Below, one piece after another: positions 1-10,200 of a DNA stretch of 64,000 bases. A program made the position numbers and the translations under genes. Origin of the DNA: Numida meleagris. Lineage: Eukaryota > Chordata > Aves > Galliformes > Numididae. Location: assembly GCF_002078875.1 (NCBI RefSeq), contig NC_034414.1, forward strand, positions 33,072,608 to 33,136,607, read 5' to 3'. The notes beneath the pieces were generated by a model, which was given only the letters and a program-made list of their open reading frames with translations, did no database searches and was not told the DNA's origin. Each line of letters starts with the position of its first letter. Position 1 is the first letter of the stretch.

Positions 1-148
1 GCCGGGAGTCCTCGGAAGGGCTGCCGCGTCCAGCCGCCATCCTGCTACCGGACTGCAGGCTGTAGAGAGGGGGTTATCTCTTGTTTTATTTTTTTTTCTC
101 CCTCCATCCCTTGCAACTCAACAAAACAAAACAAAAAAACAAAATAAA

Positions 149-191
<43 letters not shown>

Positions 192-265
192 GGAGGACGA
201 AAAGGGTAGGAAGAAGTGAAGAGAACCCCTCTGCTTGCAAAGTCTTTGTCTCCGGATGAACAGCG
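1..265 (+). other. GJD2: GJD2 5' leader / proximal promoter region
   Basis: This sequence lies directly upstream of the GJD2 start codon. It begins GC-rich, including GCCGCCATCCT at 33-43 that resembles a YY1 site. It then passes through a T-rich stretch and an A-rich tract (118-188) before the start context. The transcription start is not visible and may lie before position 1. The only ATG before the main start is at 256 and opens an overlapping upstream ORF. Confidence 0.6.
118..188 (+). repeat. A-rich tract ending in a 38-A run
   Basis: A CAAAA/TAAAA-type stretch leads into an uninterrupted run of 38 A (151-188). It sits in the presumed 5' UTR, 78 bases before the GJD2 start codon. It is a simple repeat and likely to vary in length. 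An old retrotransposon tail is possible, but no body of such an element is visible before it. Confidence 0.9.
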
Positions 266-1661
266 ATGGGGGAATGGACTATTCTAGAGAGGCTACTGGA
301 AGCTGCCGTGCAGCAGCACTCTACTATGATAGGGAGGTAAGGGTGACGGGGCGCTGCGGGGGGCGCGGGGGTGCCCTGCTGCTCTACAGAGTCCTGGCGA
401 TGCGGGCAGCCTGCGCGGGGCTCCTGCCGTGCACGCCTGGAGAGCTCCTGTGTGCAGGCGGCAGGGTCACGGCGCCGCGGCACAGGACACGAAGCCGCGG
501 AGACACGGCGCTCGGCCCGACCCCGTCCCCGAGGAGTAGGGGGGCGGCGGGCAGACATTGAGGGGATCCCGCCGCCACATCGGTCTCGCAGCTGGAGCTT
601 CTCCGCTCCTCTCTGCGCGTTCGGCGGCTGCGGCCCGCGCGGTCGCTGTCGTTTCTCCCAGAGGGGCCGGGGCAGCGCCCACGCGGGGCTGGGGCTGGCG
701 GCAAGGCACGGCCGCTCCCCGCCGCGCCGAGGCGATACCGCTCCGGCTGCGGAGCCCCGGTCCGATCAGCACTGGACAGCTCCCGGCCGCGCGCACTGAC
801 GGGCTTCTCTGTTCCAGGATCCTGCTGACCGTGGTGGTGATCTTCAGGATCCTCATTGTGGCCATTGTAGGGGAGACGGTGTACGATGACGAGCAAACTA
901 TGTTTGTCTGTAATACGCTGCAGCCAGGCTGCAATCAGGCTTGTTACGACCAGGCTTTCCCTATTTCTCACATAAGGTATTGGGTGTTCCAGATCATCAT
1001 GGTGTGCACTCCCAGCCTGTGCTTCATAACATACTCTGTTCACCAGTCTGCTAAGCAGAGGGAACGGAGGTACTCCACTGTCTTCCTCACCTTGGAGAGA
1101 GACCAGGATTCAATGAAGCGTGACGACAGTAAGAAAATCAAGAACACAATTGTCAATGGGGTGCTGCAGAACACTGAGAACTCCACCAAAGAGGCAGAAC
1201 CAGACTGCTTAGAAGTGAAGGAAATCCCCAATCCTGCAATCAGAACTACAAAATCAAAGATGAGGAGACAAGAAGGCATTTCTCGATTTTATATTATCCA
1301 AGTGGTCTTTCGAAATGCCCTAGAGATTGGATTCTTAGTGGGGCAATATTTTCTGTATGGATTCAATGTCCCTTCCATGTACGAATGTGACAGATACCCT
1401 TGCATTAAAGAAGTAGAGTGCTATGTCTCTAGACCCACTGAGAAGACTGTGTTCTTGGTGTTCATGTTTGCTGTCAGTGGCATTTGTGTAGTGCTCAATT
1501 TGGCAGAACTGAACCACTTGGGCTGGAGAAAGATCAAAATGGCAGTGAGAGGAGTACAGGCAAAAAGGAAATCCATATACGAAATCAGAAATAAGGACCT
1601 GCCAAGAATGAGCATGCCTAACTTTGGCAGGACTCAGTCAAGTGACTCAGCTTATGTGTGA
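266..1661 (+). CDS. GJD2: Connexin 36 (gap junction delta-2), two exons: 266-336 and 818-1661
   Basis: Four-pass membrane protein of electrical synapses and beta cells; six subunits form a hemichannel that docks to pair cytoplasms. Joining 266-336 to 818-1661 gives 304 residues plus TGA. The start [10 protein letters not shown] is the family N-terminus and the ATG at 266 has G at -3 and +4. Visible parts: TM1 about 22-42; first loop with C55, C62, C66 (C-X6-C-X3-C); TM2 about 77-97; cytoplasmic loop about 98-180; TM3 about 182-206; second loop with C214, C219, C225 (C-X4-C-X5-C); TM4 about 234-256; C-terminal SAYV, the ZO-1 PDZ ligand. S110 and S276 fall at the PKA sites known from fish Cx35. 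The mammalian protein is 321 residues; the 17 missing here match the S276/S293 numbering shift, so this is the shorter Cx35-like form. The intron 71 bases into the CDS is the known GJD2 arrangement. No damage seen. Confidence 0.97.
341..371 (+). promoter_or_regulatory. G-quadruplex motif beside the GJD2 5' splice site
   Basis: Four G runs occur at 341-343, 348-351, 358-363 and 367-371, separated by 4, 6 and 3 bases. The motif starts four bases after the donor GT, on the transcribed-RNA-like strand, so it could fold in the pre-mRNA or in the non-template DNA strand. The motif is seen directly; effects on splicing or transcription are inference. Confidence 0.5.
765..783 (+). promoter_or_regulatory. 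RE1/NRSE-like site for REST (compressed spacing)
   Basis: The sequence ATCAGCACT directly abuts GGACAGCTCC. These closely match the two halves of the REST/NRSF element (TTCAGCACC and GGACAGCGCC), but the two bases usually between them are missing. It lies in the GJD2 intron, 34 bases before exon 2. REST repression of Cx36 in non-neuronal cells through an NRSE is known in mammals, so the location makes sense. Whether the shortened spacing still binds REST is not known from sequence. Confidence 0.5.
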
Positions 1662-2040
1662 GGCTGTGACAGAACTGAAACTTGGTGCCAGGTGGAACAG
1701 ACCCAGACACCACTAGAGAAAGGTACATTGCTTAGGCAAGCATTTTATCAAACCACCAAGAAAGCCATTAAGGTATTGGATCTGCACTTACTGAACTAGC
1801 TGCAAAAATGCAGTGCTATGTAAAAGACTGAGAAAAAAAAAACAACAGCTATAAAACCATGCTTGATCTAGCCTTACAGCTACTATTATTACTAATTTTC
1901 TTTCTAATGATTGGATGTTATCTGTTGGTGGAGCCGGCTTTTTGGTCATCATTAGGATGAGTTTACAGTTTGGACTGTCTGACTAATCTTTGTAAACATG
2001 TAGAATGTTCATATTAAAAATCTGCAAGGATACTCTATAT

Positions 2041-2060
2041 GGGGTGGGATGGGGTGGGGG
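2041..2060 (+). promoter_or_regulatory. RNA G-quadruplex motif in GJD2 3' UTR
   Basis: Four G runs of 4, 3, 4 and 5 bases are separated by loops of only 1, 2 and 1 bases. Such short loops favour a stable quadruplex, and the motif is on the mRNA strand about 380 bases after the stop codon. A role in mRNA localisation, stability or translation is inference. Confidence 0.55.
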
Positions 2061-2262
2061 AAACTGTTGTGATGTGCAGATGTAAGCATGTTTTAAAAGG
2101 AAGGTAATTGCACTGTGACCACAGCTCAGTCAGGACATCTGCTCTCACCTATCTCACAGATGCCTGATGTTATTTTGCTTGTCTAAATCACAGAGTTTAT
2201 TCCTGGTGTGTATTACCAGCAATTTTTTAACATAGTTTGTGCATCATTTAGTTATGCTAAAC

Positions 2263-2268
2263 AATAAA
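2263..2268 (+). terminator. Poly(A) signal AATAAA, first
   Basis: A canonical hexamer is followed by a T-rich and GT-containing stretch (about 2280-2310) that could serve as the downstream element. It would give a 3' UTR of about 620 bases. Confidence 0.55.
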
Positions 2269-2598
2269 TGCTGAATATAATTTTGCCATTTATTGTTTGC
2301 CTGTCCTCACACACACCAGAGACCTTAATCATCTTATGTTAGTTGTGATCTACAAAATATATAAGTACAATTCAGTTCATTCCCTGATATGTGCATGAAT
2401 AAGATGGAGTTGGTTCATGCTGGCCAAGTTACATACTTATGTACAGTTACCTAAGGTGACACACATACCAAAGGAACAGAATTCATTGCTTTTAACTGTG
2501 ATTATATCACCTTCTCTCTGCTCTTATTTATATAAGTGCCATACTTGAAACATCCAACTCTGTACTTAATCAGAAGGTTGTCTTGGAATACCAGCTGG

Positions 2599-2604
2599 AA
2601 TAAA
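2599..2604 (+). terminator. Poly(A) signal AATAAA, second
   Basis: A canonical hexamer is followed at a suitable distance by CTCCTGTGTTTATTTT, a good U/GU-rich downstream element. It is the most convincing of the three candidate sites by local context. Confidence 0.6.
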
Positions 2605-2690
2605 GTGATTTTATACTCTCCTGTGTTTATTTTATGCTCTTTGTTTAGTCATTGCAATGGTGTAAAAAGCAGCTAAAGTCTCTATTCATA

Positions 2691-2696
2691 AATAAA
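2691..2696 (+). terminator. Poly(A) signal AATAAA, third
   Basis: A hexamer is followed by a 17-T run. It could be a distal alternative end or chance in AT-rich sequence. Confidence 0.35.
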
Positions 2697-4852
2697 GTAT
2701 TTGCCTTTTTTTTTTTTTTTTTGTAAGCCAGAGAAGTTTGTTCTTCTTTATTATTGTATACAGTTGTAGAAATATACAAGGTCAAAATAGTTGACTTACA
2801 AATACTCTTCAGGGTTTAAAGTGTCTTGTTGATACTCTGAACTCTAAGTGACAAAACCTAGGAAATCAGGACTATTCATTGTGTCTATTTTCCTCCTTAA
2901 GCAAGCTTTCTTTCTTTAAAGCCTGATCCAAAGCCCACTGACATCAACAGCCTTCTTTCTGCTGACAGTAAGGACAACACAGTTGGCCGCCAAGGTCACT
3001 CTGGAAATAGCAGGGTGCAATTACCTTGAAAATGAAACAATTGCAGTTTATCATCAGGGAATCCAAACAGTAACCTCAGCTTTTCTGCTTTACAGCTGAT
3101 TCAACAAATACACTATTCCTGTCCCCTCAACTTACTGGTAAGCCACTGGGGCAGTCAGAAATAAATCTCTATTAATAGCAATGATTTTAATATAGGATAC
3201 TAAGTTTTGATTATGGAACTTTATTCCCACTGAATTTGACAGAAAATATCTCATTAGCAACAGTAGGACTTGGATCAGGACTCAAAAACCATACAAGATC
3301 ATTCTTAACTAAATGGTATCTGCACTTTAAAGAAAAGTGCCCAAATGGTGCTGGAAAATCTGCGGATAATTTATAACACATGAAGGAGATGAGGGCTTGA
3401 AGCTGCAAATGGCCTTTTCATTATATTTTATTTCAAGCCTGACAATGGATTTTGTTGTACTTTGGCCTGGAGATAATGCATATAAATCTTTCTTTTTGGA
3501 TTAAAGTTAATAATTCAACATTTAATTTTTGTTGCTTGCCAGTATTGCCACAAACAAACAAACAAACAAAGGAAAACCTACAAAAGTTATTGGTTCTTGG
3601 ATAGTGTATTCAGGATCATTTTCATTTATGGGCTTTTTTCTTCCACAGTGAAACATAAAAAGACTTTGAAATGTGTCATGTTTTTAAAGATTTCTAAAAT
3701 CTTTTTCCTTATGAGTAAAATGGACAGTTTTTACAGTTTGATTATAGAAGATAATAAAATGGATTTGTCAAATGATTCTCTGCAGTATAAATGCTCACTG
3801 ATATTGCTAGTTGACTGCATGTTCACTGGAAAACTGCCAGTTATTTTTAGAAAGGCAACATGGCAGCTAAAATCTCCATCTGCAATATAACAAGCTTCTA
3901 AAGATTACTGTTTGACACACAGATCCAAGCCTGATCTTCATTTTGTGGACTCATGGGGTGTTCTGCAAAATTTCCCTTTGAATGTATATTGAAGTGGAAA
4001 ATGTTTGACAGTCATAATGATTGTTTTAAAGTTGAAGAAGTAGGAGATTTTTTGCAAAGGGCTTGATCCATTGCTAATTAAAATTGAAGGAAACAATTTG
4101 TGCTGACTTCACTGGGTTTTGGTTCAGGTTCAGCGTGATTTCCTGTCAGGCAGAAGCCCTAATGCAGGTTATTTCCTGTGGCTGCATAGGCAGTGTTCAG
4201 TCAAACTCGAGTGAAGGTGCACATCTTGATAGCTGTAAGGTTTTAATGCTTTAAATTCCTTTGCATGCGACACAGAAAGGATCTGTTTATAACAGTTAAA
4301 GCCAGTGACTCAGTTCATTCAATTACTTTATGCAGTTGCACATTTGTACTCCAGTAAGCTGGGATTCTTCAGAATTTTCATAAGAGAAATATACAAGGAA
4401 ATGCAGATGTTGATTTATTCAATAGGATCAGTGATAAAGAAGGCAAAGGCTCATAATTTGGTCGACAGAAATGCAATTCCTCAATTTTTTCAGTAATTTC
4501 AAAATCATTTTTGTATTTCAGAAGAGAAATGAAATGATGTCAGGAGATCAAATGTTCTAGTCTGCCTTTTCAACTGCTGCTTTTCTATTCATTTCTTACT
4601 TATGACTTATTTGTCATGAGCAAGAGAATTATTGGAAACACGTTTTTCAGTCAATGTATCATATGAGAGTCATATAATTAATGCTAATGGACTGTTTGCA
4701 TGAAAGCTGACCATTCATTTACAGGATAAATGCTTTAAAATTATCACAGCAATGGAAGAGCGTGTTAACTAAACAGAACTGAATGAACACAGGCTGAAGC
4801 ACGCATTATAGCCACTTAGACCTTGCTCCTGCCTCGCTGAAATGAGTGATGC

Positions 4853-4899
4853 ATATATATATTTATATATAATATATATTCCAGTGATATATATGGAAG
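4853..4899. repeat. AT-alternating low-complexity tract
   Basis: Runs of alternating A and T (ATATATATATTTATATAT type) occur in two blocks interrupted by CCAGTG. They are self-complementary and could extrude as hairpins. Confidence 0.7.
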
Positions 4900-7238
4900 A
4901 ATAAGATATCAAATATGAAAATTCAGTCCATCTTTGTATTATTCATTGTACACCCTGTTTGGTACTAGTGGACAATGGTGCATCTCATCTTAATGAAAAC
5001 AAATGTTATGATCACTAAAATTTTATGGTACACTGCAGCAGAATTGGATATGGTATTGGTTTCTATAAACAGGCATAAAATAATGATGTTATTTTTTGCA
5101 TGGTCTTGATCTTGTTCTCCTTAAACCTGTGTGGATTTCTAAAATTATTTGTATAGGGATTTTGTCTCGCTAGGTATATTTAAGTTGAAATAATATTATA
5201 TAATTTTTTTTCTTTTTAATTAGGAATTGCTTTTTTTTATTTAATAATAAAAACTAACCTCATTTTTACATGGGGAAGCTGAACTGTCTGAATTGTTCCC
5301 ATAAATAGTTCAGCTTTATAGGTCATTGACTTAGAAGATATGTAAAGACTTTCATCTTTCTTAAAGAATGTTTGGAGAACAAACAGATCAACTAGAATGA
5401 ATAAACGAATGAAGTGGTAACATTGATTTGGGTTTGTTTTACACTAGGGAAGTCAGAAGCACTTGGCTACTCCAAAGAGGGCTCAGATTTTGCCCTGCAT
5501 TATATCTGACAGAGTGAGACATACACAACCTAAGCAGTGCTTACATTTCCTGTAGAGAAAGAGGATGGACGAGATAGCTACTGTCCCAACATCCTTCTGG
5601 CTTTATTTGTGTGAATATAAATGTCTGTGCCCTCTTACTCCTCCAGAGAAAGGGGTTAAGAGGCTTTTGATTTGCTTGGTGTACAAGTGTAGAAATGGGG
5701 TCAAAAAAGTGGAGAATTGTGAGGGAGAAAACAGACATAGATTATACCTTGTTTAAAGTCTGATATTGTTCTTCATGAAATGATTAGATTTCACTTTCTG
5801 TCAGACCAAGACAAATCCCAAATGAAGGGAACATCCCATTATTTGCTGAGATCAACAGTGGGGATTACACTTCTTCTCTATTGTCCACCCATTCTCTGGA
5901 CATTTTGGGATACTTTTCCCAGAATTTCTATGTTATTGTAAGCTTTCAGAAAACATGCTAGGTTGCTATCAGCTGGTATGCTTAACACCAGATCGTAAAT
6001 TATATCCCTCTCTCTGTGAAACACTGATAATATTTCTGTGAAGAAAAGCAGAACTAGAAAATACTTCATATTGTGCCTATTAAAATGCACTAAGGAAGTC
6101 AGGAGTCAGCTGCCTGCAAAGTAAGTGCAGTCAGATGGTACTTATCCATATCATTCCATAGAACTGCAATCATAATAAACCATACACACGTGTACGCACA
6201 CACACAGAAATACTTGAAAGATTGTTAAGGAAATTTTCCTTAAATTGTATTACTGTGTTAGAGACTGAATTTCAGAGGTGTATACAGAAGAAGGCAAATA
6301 ATCGTAGACACTGTTAAAAACTAAGTGCAGTCTTCTAACTGAACAATTCACATTAAAAAAAAAGATTACCTTTTTTTTCTATGAAATTATTGTGCTATGG
6401 GCTATGCTAATAGCAAGTTTAACTGAGCAACTGCATACATATGTAAGTTATAACTATAAAGATGCTTGCCTTCATTGTATTAAAATCTGACAATTTTTTC
6501 CTGGTAATGACCAAAATACAGATGATTATTGAATACATACGATTTCTCTATAAAAATGCATGGTATAAGATGAGATGTAAGTTTAATTTTTAAAATATTT
6601 TATGGTGTTTCTGATACAATTGTGATAACTTTTTTTAAAAGTAGTTAAAATATTGCTTCACATTTAAGGGTACCTTGTGATGAGTAGACTTTAAGAATGG
6701 ACTTATAAATGGTCTGAAGAATTTGAATACAAAGGGATTTCCACATTTCCACTGCATGTGATGTTTTAAAAGCATAGGTCTTTTGAAGAAAGATAGCTTT
6801 CCTAGAAACTTCTTAACTTACCCCTAAAAAATATCCCCCTGCTCTAGGAATGTCCTTTGTATAAGAATGCGTGAAGCTCTGTGTATGCACAGCTTCCAAG
6901 AGGGAAGATTCCACATCTGACATTGCTGAATGTCCTCAATGTACTTGAATTATATGTGTTTATAAGTATAAAACACATTCAATTCTTTACTTCAATTGTC
7001 TCATTTAAAAGTGGGAATATAGCTTTAAGAGCAGGAAAATAATTTTAACTGTATCTGTCATGGCTGTTATATGTTTGTCACAATTTCTCAAAAGTGAAAC
7101 GCTTCATATTTCTATTTAATGAAACTATTGAGGTTTCTCTATTTATAAATGGAGTGGAATCACATTCTAAGTAAAAGCTGAGAAATCCAGGAAAAAAAAG
7201 ATTTAACTTGGACATATATTTCACAGCATTCTTGGTTT

Positions 7239-7265
7239 TATTTATTTATTTATTTATTTATTTTA
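7239..7265. repeat. (TTTA)n microsatellite
   Basis: About six TTTA/ATTT units occur in tandem with no interruption. No gene is nearby. Confidence 0.85.
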
Positions 7266-10200
7266 GTGAGGGGAAAATTATCTTTTCTTTAAATCTCCAG
7301 TTTAATATTGCAAATTATGCCTCCAGAGAAGTGTTTTTGGTTTTTTTTTTCTCTTTTCTAATCATCATAATGAACTGAGATTCTGTGCATATTTTAAGGT
7401 ATTGTAATTTTAAAACAGGGTTAAAAAATATTGTCAGGTTTTTTGCCAAATTTACATAAGACAGACTACTATGTATCACTATAATTATGTAATTGTGAGC
7501 CTGTTTTGTTTTTATGAAAACAAACAATCCAACTCTTTTTGCTGGGCTTTGTTTAGCTCTTTAATTATTACTCTATTTTAAGAAATTATGAGTTCTGTGT
7601 TTTCTCATGGCATTGTCTTTGTCTTTAAGTGTATACTGAAGATTTCCTCTACCTTCAGCAATGTGATATGCTCTTCAGATTTTGGCTTACTTTTAGATCA
7701 GTGAGATTAGTGTATGAGCAATCAAGGGAATCAAAATGATCAGTGGGACACGCAGAAAAAATAGTGGATTTTAGAATTACGCTGATCTTAGCATACAGTA
7801 AATTAAGTCAGTCTCCGTGGTATTTTGAGACTTACATAAATAGATATTGTGTATCATACACTAACTTATCAATAAAAAGGCAGTTAGAGACTACTGAGGG
7901 ACTCTTGTTTTAAAATCACAAGTTTTCAAATGTCTCAAATTGTTTAAAACTGTCTCAAGATGCTGTATAGATTGGAATGTAATTGTGAAACTGCATATAC
8001 AGTTCAACTTTGCCTTGCTGGTAGTGAAGAGAGAATGGACTTTTAACTGTACAATTTTTATTACAATGCACTAAAGGCATGGATAGATAAAACATTTCTA
8101 CTATGATTTATGAATTTGCCAGTGTGAATCATAAAAATTTACAAGTGGTATGCAGCTAAATCTTAGTTCATTAAGCAGAATATATTAATTAATCTCTGAT
8201 GTTTTCTCAATACCACAAACTTTCTACAGTAAACTATACAGTATTTTGAATTCACTTTAATTAAACTTCGAGGCCCTCCTGTATGCTCATGAGAACACAT
8301 ATCAGGGGGAAGCTAGTTTGTCAGGATGAGCATATGGTTATCTAAATTTAGCCTATTTTATTGAAAAGGTGTCAAATTTGATAAGTTGAAACCGTCACAC
8401 CATTGGAATAGCAGTTTATGCTTTGCAGTATTACACGCTTTGTAATGCTACAGTGAGCCAATTAGCTGTGCAGTACTGGATACTTGATTCCTCCCAATAC
8501 TGAAAAGCCTACAAATTTATTTTCTCTGAATTTTCTTTTCCAGTGACCTTCTGCTTTGAATAAAATAGACAAAAAAGGAATCATGACAGAAGCATGGTCA
8601 GGAGGTCTGGCTATGGTAAGGAAATACGTGTAAGATTCTAAAACAAAAATATAAAAATTGAATGGTGTGTGGACCATTACTCATAGCCAAGCAGGACTTT
8701 TGCTCAGAAACACCCCCTGCTACTCTAGTATAAGTCTATGAATGATGCTGTAGGGCTATCCCAGCTACAGTACAGCTGCTGCACTCCTCTGTACAAATAT
8801 TTAAATGTAATTAGCCCCTGAGTGGCCACTGGTCTGAGTGCATGTCTAAAAGATACTCCATGGCTTACATACCTGCTAAAGAGTTAAAACCCCTGATTTC
8901 TTGGTCAGCGTCACTATGCAGATATTCACCGTGAAATAAAAGACATTCATTGAAGTGAATGTGTTTTCTCAAAGTTCATCCTAGGACAGTAGATCATATT
9001 CTCAGAGGAACTAGAAGTACAAAATAGACACAAGTCTGTTCAGCAGCAGCATAAGCAAAACCATGGGGGAGAGAGAACAGGAAGATCTGGCTTTGCCAGT
9101 TTTCTACTGCTAAGGAGAAATGGGGAATTAAAGCTGTGATTACAGCTTGTCCTTGCCTTCACCCCTGTCTTCTCTGCTCAGAGGCAGCTGTCACCTCACA
9201 TATGCAGAACTTCCCTGGCCTTAGCAGCTGTGGTAACCTCAGTGGCAGTGCCTGTTGTTGTCCTGCCTTTGCAGAACATGTAATGGGCCCAGCAACATAA
9301 GAACCTGGTCAGTTGGCAGCTCTTGCTTGTCCAGGGACAGCTTCATTCTTCTTGTGCAAGACAGCTGCCTGTAATATCAAGTCTTGCCTTGGGCATGATT
9401 ACTCATCCATTCAATCCATAGCGCAAAGAAGAGTCTCACAAAACATGAGAGTTATTGTATGACATTAAAGCTGCAATTTCTCAGTGGCTCAGAGATGTAC
9501 ACAACAGAATTCTTTACATCAGATAATTCATCCAAAAATTCTGACTCATTACAGAACTAATCCATATTTCAAGTTAAATTCCACCTTTAGAAGTGTGAGG
9601 GCACTTTTTCCAGTGCCATTTGGAAAACCTCAGAGTAATCTGAGGAAGAATAAAATGTCACATGCAAATTAATGAAGAGTAAAAAATAATAAGGTCAACA
9701 TTTTCTATGAGTTCATTTTTATTTTAAAATAAAATGCTAAATAATAGATATAAAGTGTCTTCCTTACCTGTGATGAGTAAAGTGTGTGTCTCCTTGCTAT
9801 TTTTTTTAATACTTTTAATAACACTTTCTTCTGGCACTCAGCACACTCAGAGCTTCAGGATAGTTCTATACTGAGATGAATGTATTTAAATACATAAATA
9901 TCGCCAAATGAAAAAAGATAAAGTTTAAGGAGTCTTCCAGAGAATAAATTCTACTGACTATACTCCAGAAATCATTTGAATTGCTTCTAAAAGCAAAATG
10001 TATCAAGAAAAGTTTTAAACAAGTGCCAGGATAGACTAAGTTAAGTGAAAATGGCAAACATTGCTGGCAATAGAATGACATAATTCAATATATTTTAAAT
10101 CCCTATTTATCTTTATTGTTTTAGATGATACTGAAAAAATCTTTGTGTAGTAGCAGTGTGCACTTATAAATCCATGCTTAAAGAACTGTACTTGATCTTG

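Larger units (their letters stand above)
337..817 (+). other. GJD2: GJD2 intron 1, phase 2
   Basis: The donor is AG|GTAAGG at 336/337 and the acceptor TTCCAG|G at 817/818. The split codon AG|G encodes R24. At 481 bases it is shorter than the roughly 1.1-kb intron reported for mammalian GJD2. It is GC-rich and continues the CpG-dense block around the start of the gene. It holds a G-quadruplex motif right after the donor and an RE1-like site near the acceptor, each listed separately. Confidence 0.95.
1..820. promoter_or_regulatory. CpG-rich island over GJD2 leader, exon 1 and intron
   Basis: CG dinucleotides are frequent here, most densely from about 340 to 800, and become rare in the rest of the window. 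This matches a CpG island promoter reaching into the first intron. Exact island limits would need a CpG observed/expected calculation. Confidence 0.75.
256..889 (+). other. Overlapping upstream ORF in GJD2 mRNA (256-336 joined to 818-889)
   Basis: An ATG ten bases before the GJD2 start opens another reading frame. It runs 27 codons through exon 1, crosses the same splice junction and ends at TGA 887-889, giving 50 codons before the stop. Its context is weak (C at -3, A at +4) compared with the main start (G at -3, G at +4). Most ribosomes would be expected to scan past it. A regulatory role is inference; no peptide function is claimed. Confidence 0.6.
1662..2722 (+). other. GJD2: GJD2 3' UTR (estimated extent)
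   Basis: Non-coding sequence follows the GJD2 stop and contains three AATAAA hexamers, at 2263-2268, 2599-2604 and 2691-2696. The right limit is not defined by sequence alone; 2.3, 2.6 and 2.7 kb are all possible ends. A G-rich motif lies at 2041-2060, and a 17-T run at 2706-2722 follows the last hexamer. Confidence 0.65.

Noticed and set aside
558..817. Plus-strand extension of exon 2 upstream into the intron (continuous frame from 558)
   Set aside because: The frame is open only because the intron is GC-rich. The known N-terminus is in exon 1, the splice signals are clear, and the upstream residues do not resemble any connexin.
384..1043. Minus-strand frame of 219 codons over the GJD2 start region, plus several frames within 118-1043
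   Set aside because: They overlap a proven connexin exon and a CpG-rich intron on the opposite strand, where stop codons are rare. No family resemblance.
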